Shown here: positions 1 through 3,881 of the stretch, piece by piece
How the letters are laid out: each line of letters begins with the position of its first letter
Position numbering within the stretch: the stretch's first letter is position 1
Assembly (NCBI GenBank): GCA_964568355.1
Contig: CAZMRK010000575.1
Span: 1-5,167, forward strand
Origin: JAJPJX01 sp964568355
Lineage (GTDB): Bacteria > Acidobacteriota > Terriglobia > Bryobacterales > Bryobacteraceae
DNA length: 5,167 nucleotides
Direction of reading: 5' to 3'
Notes under the pieces: model-generated
What the model was told of the DNA's origin: nothing
What the model saw: the letters and a program-made list of their open reading frames with translations, nothing else
Databases searched by the model: none
Position numbers and translations under genes: made by a program

Positions 1-99
1 GAACCTCGTGAAATGATCGATGGCGAACAGCGTTCCGACCGTGATCATGGTTACCGGACCGCGGACCGCCCGTGCCAGGGAGAAGTCATTGCCGTTCAT
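1..99 (-). CDS. DUF5668-like small membrane protein, N-terminal fragment
   Basis: The reading frame begins at an ATG on the minus strand (complement of 97-99) and runs off the window after 33 residues. The visible protein starts MNGNDFSLARAVRGPV and continues into a hydrophobic stretch (about residues 15-27) ending in an Ile-Asp-His-Phe motif. The pattern 'RGP, hydrophobic run with a central Gly, then Asp' is typical of the start of DUF5668 / LiaI-LiaF-like transmembrane segments. The start is supported by GAGG about 6 bases upstream, overlapping the TAG stop of the preceding gene, so translation is probably coupled to it (3-base gap). It is the fourth gene of the sigma factor operon. The role is inferred from family resemblance only: probably a membrane protein in envelope stress sensing. 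Most of the gene is not visible. Confidence 0.72.
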   Translation of the reverse strand, partial: MNGNDFSLARAVRGPVTMITVGTLFAIDHFTRF

Positions 100-102
100 G
101 GC

Positions 103-735
103 CTACCTCGCACCGCCCTCGTGAGACGTCACCCGGCCGTAAAGCATGTATACGCCGATCAGGATCAGCAGCACCGGCCAGTAGCGCACGATGTAGCGGA
201 ATTCCAAAAAGCCCATGGTGTTGAGCAGCAGGATCGCGCCCAGCACGATCAGGGTTATGGCGCCGACGGGGAACCTCCCGGGCTCGCCCCGGATGTTGAA
301 CAGGCTGGAAAATTCGTCCACCGGCAATCCGGCGCGGCGTTTGCGGGCGGTGTGATAGGCTTCGAGCGCCATATAAAAGACCCAGGCCGCGATCAGCACG
401 CCGAAGAGCGGCTCCAGCCCTCCCGCCGCTCCGGAGCTCTCGATGCTCACCAGCAGTCCGAAGATGACGGCGTGCACCAGGCCCTTGGCATACTGGCCGT
501 TGTAAATTGCGCCCACTCCCGGAATGAAGCCCAGCAGACAGGCCAGCCCAGGCGAGCAGTCGGAAGCCGGCGATACGGCTGCGCTCTGGTTGGCCGGCTC
601 CGCGCGAAATGCGGGCAGATGCTCCTCACAGAAGATGGTTCCGCCGGCGACTCGCCGGCAGTCCTCGCAGAGCGCCTTGCCACAGGTCCGGCAGTAGGCG
701 GCTGCCGGCGCCTCGGGATGGTTGAAGCAGTTCAT
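103..735 (-). CDS. B-box zinc finger membrane protein with C-terminal DUF5668-like segment
   Basis: 210 residues. The N-terminus is a compact zinc-binding domain of B-box type with ligand candidates C3, H6, C15, C18, C23, C26, C36 and H39, enough for two zinc ions. A short linker follows, then a hydrophobic region at about 62-97 carrying FIPGVGAIYNGQYAKG, a TM2-like motif. Another membrane segment lies at about 108-125. A final pair at about 155-172 and 184-199 contains the Trp-Pro-Val-Leu-Leu-Ile-Leu-Ile-Gly pattern of DUF5668. It is therefore probably an inner membrane protein with a cytoplasmic zinc finger. The start is supported by GGGGAGA about 5 bases upstream, and the gap after the anti-sigma gene is 11 bases. 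Its position in an ECF sigma operon suggests it is a regulator or target in envelope stress. The molecular function is unknown; the zinc finger may bind a protein partner rather than DNA (inference). Confidence 0.85.
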   Translation of the reverse strand: MNCFNHPEAPAAAYCRTCGKALCEDCRRVAGGTIFCEEHLPAFRAEPANQSAAVSPASDCSPGLACLLGFIPGVGAIYNGQYAKGLVHAVIFGLLVSIESSGAAGGLEPLFGVLIAAWVFYMALEAYHTARKRRAGLPVDEFSSLFNIRGEPGRFPVGAITLIVLGAILLLNTMGFLEFRYIVRYWPVLLILIGVYMLYGRVTSHEGGAR

Positions 736-746
736 GATCGTCTCCC

Positions 747-1400
747 CTATTGCGTTTTCTCCGTCGTTCCCACGGGCCGCGCGCCCCCTTCGGGCGGCGG
801 CGCGTTCTTCAACGGCAGCCGGTGGTCATCCGCCGGAGAATCGCCTTTGCGCGAGTCCGGCGTGGTGGTCCGCTGTTCCTCTTCCTGTTGCTGTTGCCAT
901 TCCTGCAATCGCGCCCGGATCTGGTAAACAAACCGGATGCTTTCGTAAAACTTCACCGAGCGCTGCCAGGTGCGGTACACCCGGTCGTCGAGCGCGGCCC
1001 AGACCCGCGCCGGTTCCAGGTCCTGCGGGCGCAGTTGCCGCACCGGACCGACAAACTTGTACAACATGGCGAACGACAGAATGGTCATGGCCATTCCCAT
1101 GGCCAGCCGCGGTTGTAGCAGCGGCTGCCAGAAGCCGCGCATCCATTGCCGGACGCCCTTCCCGGGCAGGCTGCTCGATTTGCTCCAGGGCGAATCGAAC
1201 AGGATCCGCGTCAGCAGCTCCGGCGGCGGTTCCACTTCGGCCGCACGCTCCATAAACCCTACGGCGGCGGCCGAATCCCGCGCCAGTTCCGCGCAGGCCG
1301 GGCAGGCGGAGAAGTGGCGTTCCACTTCGGCCCGCCGGGCCGGCGACAGCGTGCCGTCCACGTAGTCGCAGATCAGGATTTCATAATCTGCGCAGGTCAT
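747..1400 (-). CDS. Zinc-binding transmembrane anti-sigma factor (zf-HC2 type)
   Basis: 217 residues. The N-terminal domain carries the zinc-containing anti-sigma (ZAS) signature H29-x3-C33-x2-C36, with C3 placed 26 residues upstream of H29 as the likely fourth ligand; C11 is an additional cysteine. This domain normally clamps the cognate sigma factor in the cytoplasm. A single hydrophobic segment at about 99-116, rich in Met, is the probable membrane anchor. The remaining ~100 residues would lie outside the membrane: a helical, aromatic and Arg-rich stretch (about 130-168), a Gln/Glu run (169-176), then a Pro-rich, probably disordered tail. The start codon overlaps the sigma factor stop in an ATGA (1397-1400), indicating translational coupling and balanced production. 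The outer domain matches no sensor I recognise, so the signal is unknown. Function as the anti-sigma factor of the upstream gene follows from motif plus position. Confidence 0.88.
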   Translation of the reverse strand: MTCADYEILICDYVDGTLSPARRAEVERHFSACPACAELARDSAAAVGFMERAAEVEPPPELLTRILFDSPWSKSSSLPGKGVRQWMRGFWQPLLQPRLAMGMAMTILSFAMLYKFVGPVRQLRPQDLEPARVWAALDDRVYRTWQRSVKFYESIRFVYQIRARLQEWQQQQEEEQRTTTPDSRKGDSPADDHRLPLKNAPPPEGGARPVGTTEKTQ

Positions 1401-2047
1401 ACCACCAGCTTCTGCCTTCTGAGGATCCGGGCCAATTCGGCCCGTCCCCGATTCAGACGTGACTTGACGGTCCCTTCCGGGATACGCAGAACTTCCGAGA
1501 TCTCCCGGTATTCCATTTCCTGTAAGTCACGTAATATCACGGTCTCCCGCAACTCGGGCGAGAGTTTTTGTAAAGCCGCCTGCAAAATTTCACTGGCTTC
1601 GCGGCCGGCGACCATCCCCTCGGGCCGGGCCGCCGCGGCCATGCCTTCTTCGAGCACCGGCAACTGCTCTTCAATCGAATCGGTCACCCGCTCCTGACGG
1701 GTACGCCGATAGTGATCGATCAGCAGGTTCCGGGTCAGCCGGGCCAGCCAGGTTACAAACGACCCTTCGGTCGAGCGAAATGTCTTCAGGGTGCGAAAGA
1801 CGCGCAGGAAGACCTCCTGGGTCAGATCCTGCGCTTCCGAATCCCTGCCCGTAAAACGGTAACACAGACCGTACACCCTGCGGGTGTGTAGCCGCACCAG
1901 GTCGTCCCAAGCGGCGTCCTCGCCGTTGATGCACCGTTCTACGAGGCTGGAATCGAGATCCAAGGCTTTTTGTGGTTTCTGGCTGCCAAACGTGGCTTCT
2001 CCTGACGGATTCCGCTCGGGGAGAAACGCCATTGTAGCCGTAGCCAT
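1397..2047 (-). CDS. ECF-family RNA polymerase sigma factor (RpoE-like)
   Basis: 216 residues, the usual size for an ECF sigma factor with a short N-terminal extension. Region 2 spans about 37-115: the core-binding helix contains DLTQEVFLRVFR (74-85), followed by the Thr-Trp-Leu-Ala-Arg-Leu-Thr-Arg-Asn-Leu-Leu-Ile-Asp stretch (99-111) that reads the -10 element. A linker (about 116-150) contains Met/Ala-rich sequence. Region 4 spans about 153-208 with the helix-turn-helix core YREISEVLRIPEGTVKSRL (180-198) that reads the -35 element. There is no region 1 or 3, as expected for the class. ATG at 2045-2047 is preferred over the Met at residue 6 because GAGG lies 5 bases upstream of it. It is the first gene of a minus-strand operon with its anti-sigma gene overlapping by 4 bases. 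Its target promoters cannot be read from this window, and I found no convincing ECF-type promoter in front of it. Confidence 0.95.
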   Translation of the reverse strand: MATATMAFLPERNPSGEATFGSQKPQKALDLDSSLVERCINGEDAAWDDLVRLHTRRVYGLCYRFTGRDSEAQDLTQEVFLRVFRTLKTFRSTEGSFVTWLARLTRNLLIDHYRRTRQERVTDSIEEQLPVLEEGMAAAARPEGMVAGREASEILQAALQKLSPELRETVILRDLQEMEYREISEVLRIPEGTVKSRLNRGRAELARILRRQKLVV

Positions 2048-2050
2048 GCT

Positions 2051-2082
2051 GCCTCGTATCCTTTCACTTACAGGAACGAGGC
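2051..2082. repeat. Inverted repeat between divergent genes, overlapping both ribosome binding sites
   Basis: GCCTCGT (2051-2057) is the exact reverse complement of ACGAGGC (2076-2082). Just inside, TCCT (2059-2062) pairs with AGGA (2072-2075), with one unpaired A at 2058 and a 9-base loop. The whole stem is 11 base pairs with one bulge. It fills most of the 41-base gap between the ECF sigma gene (minus) and the membrane protein gene (plus). In plus-strand RNA the right arm carries GAGG, the likely Shine-Dalgarno of the ATG at 2089, and is followed by five T (2083-2087), which resembles an intrinsic terminator. In minus-strand RNA the GAGG in front of the sigma start lies in the stem. It could be a translational control hairpin, an attenuator or a dyad operator for a DNA-binding protein; the sequence alone does not decide. 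Confidence 0.65.
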
Positions 2083-2088
2083 TTTTTC

Positions 2089-3207
2089 ATGATAAGTTCA
2101 AATTTTCGTGGATTCCAGCGGTGTTCCGGCTGGGCAAGCAGGCTTGAGGAAGGGGGCTCAATCACGAATCGTGGGTGGAAGTGGGTCGCTCTGGCTGGAG
2201 TGGCCCTGGCGGTGGCGGCTTACCTGGTGTTCCGGGGTGAGGCGTTCAGCCGCGGATTCGCGTGGACGGTTCTTTGGGATAGCGTTCGGAACCTGCGCTG
2301 GAGCTGGCTGGGAGTGGCGGCGGTTTGCGCCATCCTGACCTATTTCGGCCGGGCTCTGCGCTGGGCGGTCCTGCTGCGGCCTCTAAAACCGCATCCCCGC
2401 ATCTGGAGCCTGTTTTCGGCCACGGTCATCGGCTTTACGGCGATCACCCTGCTGGGCCGGCCGGGAGAATTGATCCGGCCTTACCTGATCGCGGTAAAGG
2501 AGGGCGTGCCGTTCTCTTCCCAGCTTGCCGCCTGGCTGCTCGAACGCATCTATGACCTGCTTCTGGCCTTGCTGGTCTTCGGTTTTGCCCTGAGCCGGGT
2601 GCACAATTCCGGCATCGTCGTAGGCACGAAGCTTTCCTGGGTGCTGGCCATCGGAGGCTGGTTCGTGGGGATCACAGCTCTCCTGATTCTCGCTATCTTG
2701 TTGGTAATCCGGCATTTTTCCGAGAAAATGCGGCTGCGTCTGCTGGACGCCCTGCGCTTTCTTTCGGAGGACCGCTATGCCCGAGCCGAACGCCTGGTAA
2801 ACGCCTTCGTGCAGGGAGTGGAATCGACCCGGAGCCATCACGCCGTGCTGCTGCTGACGGGCTATACGGTACTTGAATGGGTCGTGATTTCGGCCTGCAC
2901 GTATTGCGTCATGAAAGCGTTCGGGGGGCTAGTACACTTTAGCCTGGTGGATGTTTTGATCTTTCTGGGTTTCGTGAGCTTCGGATCGGTCGTGCAGATC
3001 CCTGGCGTCGGCGGCGGCGTTCAGGTGGTTTCGGTGCTGGTTTTGACCGAGTTGTTTCGGGTACCGGTAGAGGTGGCCACCAGCATTGCCATTCTGCTGT
3101 GGTTAACTACATTTGTAATAATTGTACCGTTCGGTGCGCTGTTCGCCCTGCATGAGGGCTTGGATTGGCGCAATTTGAGAAAAGTCGGACGCGAGGTGGC
3201 CCAATGA
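2089..3207 (+). CDS. UPF0104 / lysylphosphatidylglycerol synthase transmembrane-family protein
   Basis: 372 residues from the ATG at 2089. About eight hydrophobic segments are visible, near residues 31-48, 72-90, 107-124, 145-167, 183-207, 252-276, 285-302 and 328-354. Family landmarks are GRPGELIRPYLI (123-134) after the third segment, the ERIYD motif (152-156), and PGVGGGVQV (305-313) in a late loop. This is the integral membrane domain also found at the N-terminus of MprF, where it acts in phospholipid flipping; here it stands alone without the aminoacyl-transferase domain. Probable role: movement of a lipid or lipid-linked molecule across the inner membrane, substrate unknown. The start is uncertain: residues 1-24 do not look like the family, and a strong Shine-Dalgarno at 2146-2156 precedes an in-frame ATC at 2161. 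The stop overlaps the nrdR start in an ATGA. Confidence 0.87.
   Translation: MISSNFRGFQRCSGWASRLEEGGSITNRGWKWVALAGVALAVAAYLVFRGEAFSRGFAWTVLWDSVRNLRWSWLGVAAVCAILTYFGRALRWAVLLRPLKPHPRIWSLFSATVIGFTAITLLGRPGELIRPYLIAVKEGVPFSSQLAAWLLERIYDLLLALLVFGFALSRVHNSGIVVGTKLSWVLAIGGWFVGITALLILAILLVIRHFSEKMRLRLLDALRFLSEDRYARAERLVNAFVQGVESTRSHHAVLLLTGYTVLEWVVISACTYCVMKAFGGLVHFSLVDVLIFLGFVSFGSVVQIPGVGGGVQVVSVLVLTELFRVPVEVATSIAILLWLTTFVIIVPFGALFALHEGLDWRNLRKVGREVAQ
2146..2156 (+). promoter_or_regulatory. Strong Shine-Dalgarno-like tract inside the 5' end of the membrane protein gene
   Basis: GAGGAAGGGGG lies inside the annotated frame, and about 7 bases downstream of its AGG core is the in-frame codon ATC at 2161. 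Translation from there would begin ITNRGWKWVALAG (Met replacing Ile if used for initiation), directly in front of the first membrane segment, as expected for this family. No ATG, GTG or TTG occurs in frame at this distance. It may be a real initiation site using a rare start codon, the remnant of one lost by mutation, or chance. Confidence 0.4.
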
Positions 3208-3665
3208 AGTGCCCGTTTTGCGGTCACATGGAAGATAAGGTAGTAGATTCGCGGGAGAGCCGGGAAGGCGATGCGATCCGGCGCCGGCGGGAGTGCCTGA
3301 AGTGCGACAAGCGATTTACGACCTATGAACGGATTGATGAAGTTCCGTACATGGTGATTAAGAAAGATGGCCGGCGGGAGAAATTTGATCGACAAAAGGT
3401 GCTTTCGGGGTTACTGAAGGCCTGCGAAAAACGTCCCATTAGCATGGGCCGGCTGGCGGAGCTGGTGAATCTGGTGGAAGCCAAGGTAACGGATTCGCCG
3501 GATCGCGAGATTGCTACTACAGATATAGGAAATTTTCTGATGGAGCGTCTCCAGGAGCTGGACAAGATCGCGTATGTACGTTTTGCGTCGGTTTATCGGG
3601 ATTTCCAGGATGAAGAGGCGTTCTTTCACGAACTGAAAAATCTGGTCCGGCAGAAGCTCCCCTGA
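3204..3665 (+). CDS. nrdR: Transcriptional repressor NrdR
   Basis: 153 residues, the normal length for NrdR. The N-terminal zinc ribbon has C3-P-F-C6 and C31-L-K-C34, with the conserved DSRESREGDAIRRRREC stretch (15-31) between them and KRFTTYER (36-43) after. An ATP-cone domain follows (about 48-138), beginning VPYMVIKKDGRREKFDRQK and including DREIATTDIGNFLMERL. NrdR senses ATP/dATP through the cone and represses ribonucleotide reductase genes by binding NrdR boxes with the zinc ribbon. The start at 3204 is chosen over a TTG 13 codons upstream because MKCPFCGH is the family N-terminus and GAGGTGG stands 5 bases before it. It overlaps the stop of the membrane protein gene by 4 bases, so the two are probably co-translated. 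No ribonucleotide reductase gene is in the window. Confidence 0.97.
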   Translation: MKCPFCGHMEDKVVDSRESREGDAIRRRRECLKCDKRFTTYERIDEVPYMVIKKDGRREKFDRQKVLSGLLKACEKRPISMGRLAELVNLVEAKVTDSPDREIATTDIGNFLMERLQELDKIAYVRFASVYRDFQDEEAFFHELKNLVRQKLP

Positions 3666-3676
3666 CCGGTGCAATC

Positions 3677-3709
3677 GATGTAACCAAAACAGTTTTCAGG
3701 CATCTTTTT
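3677..3709 (+). terminator. Weak terminator-like hairpin after nrdR
   Basis: GATG (3677-3680) can pair with CATC (3701-3704), CC with GG, and AAAA with TTTT around a CAG loop, with small bulges on each side. Five T follow directly (3705-3709). It lies just after the nrdR stop and just before the rpoD promoter, where a terminator would be expected. The stem is interrupted and A/T-rich, so it may be inefficient and allow readthrough into rpoD. Confidence 0.3.
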
Positions 3710-3718
3710 AAATGGAAC

Positions 3719-3747
3719 TTAACAATGGGCGGGAATGATGGTATGAT
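3719..3747 (+). promoter_or_regulatory. Sigma70-type promoter for rpoD with extended -10
   Basis: TTAACA (3719-3724) matches the -35 consensus at five of six positions. After a 17-base spacer, TATGAT (3742-3747) matches the -10 consensus at five of six. TG at 3739-3740 one base before the -10 makes an extended -10 element. Transcription would start near 3754, leaving a leader of about 127 bases before the GTG start. The primary sigma factor would therefore be transcribed from a promoter it recognises itself. GGAACTT (3714-3720), resembling an ECF -35 element, overlaps the -35, but no matching ECF -10 is seen. Confidence 0.75.
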
Positions 3748-3756
3748 CAGTCGAAT

Positions 3757-3787
3757 CCCGTTGCCCAAGTTGCTCTTGTCAATCGGG
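3757..3787 (+). other. Hairpin at the 5' end of the predicted rpoD leader
   Basis: CCCGTTG (3757-3763) pairs with CAA-T-CGGG (3780-3787, one bulged T). Inside it CAAG (3766-3769) pairs with CTTG (3775-3778) around a 5-base loop. The stem totals 11 base pairs with small interruptions and starts within a few bases of the predicted transcription start. There is no T-run after it, so it is not an intrinsic terminator. It may stabilise the mRNA end or be part of a larger leader fold; this is inference from base pairing alone. Confidence 0.4.
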
Positions 3788-3866
3788 CTGGACCAGCATT
3801 TCGACAGTTTTTCAAAGCAGCACCCCACAAGCAGACACCGGGTTCACTCGATCGCTTGTCCGAGGG

Positions 3867-3874
3867 GGAGGTGA
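3867..3874 (+). promoter_or_regulatory. Near-perfect ribosome binding site of rpoD
   Basis: GGAGGTGA is complementary to the 3' end of 16S rRNA over eight bases and is spaced 7 bases from GTG at 3882. It decides the start: an in-frame TAA (3879-3881) stands immediately before this GTG, so no earlier start is possible. The GTG at 3871, inside the site, is in another frame. Confidence 0.88.
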
Positions 3875-3881
3875 GTCTTAA

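Noticed and set aside
868..900. CTG/TTG-rich short tandem pattern
   Set aside because: It is the reverse complement of Gln/Glu codons in the anti-sigma outer region, a low-complexity coding stretch and not an independent repeat element.
13..927. Long plus-strand open frame of 304 codons opposite the B-box and anti-sigma genes
   Set aside because: It is antisense to two well-supported genes with zinc motifs and membrane segments. Its product has no recognisable domain and is rich in His, Gln and Arg, as expected of a shadow frame in GC-rich DNA.
722..1697. Several plus-strand frames opposite the anti-sigma and sigma genes
   Set aside because: They overlap each other and lie opposite genes with clear ZAS and sigma region 2/4 motifs. 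Their products are Arg/Pro/Ser/Ala-rich without domains.
2032..2062. Sigma70-like promoter TTGTAG / TATCCT for the membrane protein gene
   Set aside because: Both elements are weak, the spacer is 19 bases, and most of it lies inside the sigma factor coding region. It is not strong enough to annotate.
2095..2130. Autoregulatory ECF promoter in front of the sigma gene
   Set aside because: A GGAAC occurs on the minus strand (complement of 2123-2127), but no TCTGA- or CGTC-like -10 lies 16-17 bases downstream.
3165..3203. Upstream TTG start for nrdR
   Set aside because: It would add 13 residues before the canonical MKCPFCGH N-terminus, while the ATG at 3204 has its own Shine-Dalgarno and the ATGA overlap.
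3517..3828. Minus-strand frame crossing the nrdR 3' end and the rpoD promoter
   Set aside because: It overlaps conserved nrdR codons and the promoter, shows no family resemblance and has no convincing ribosome binding site.
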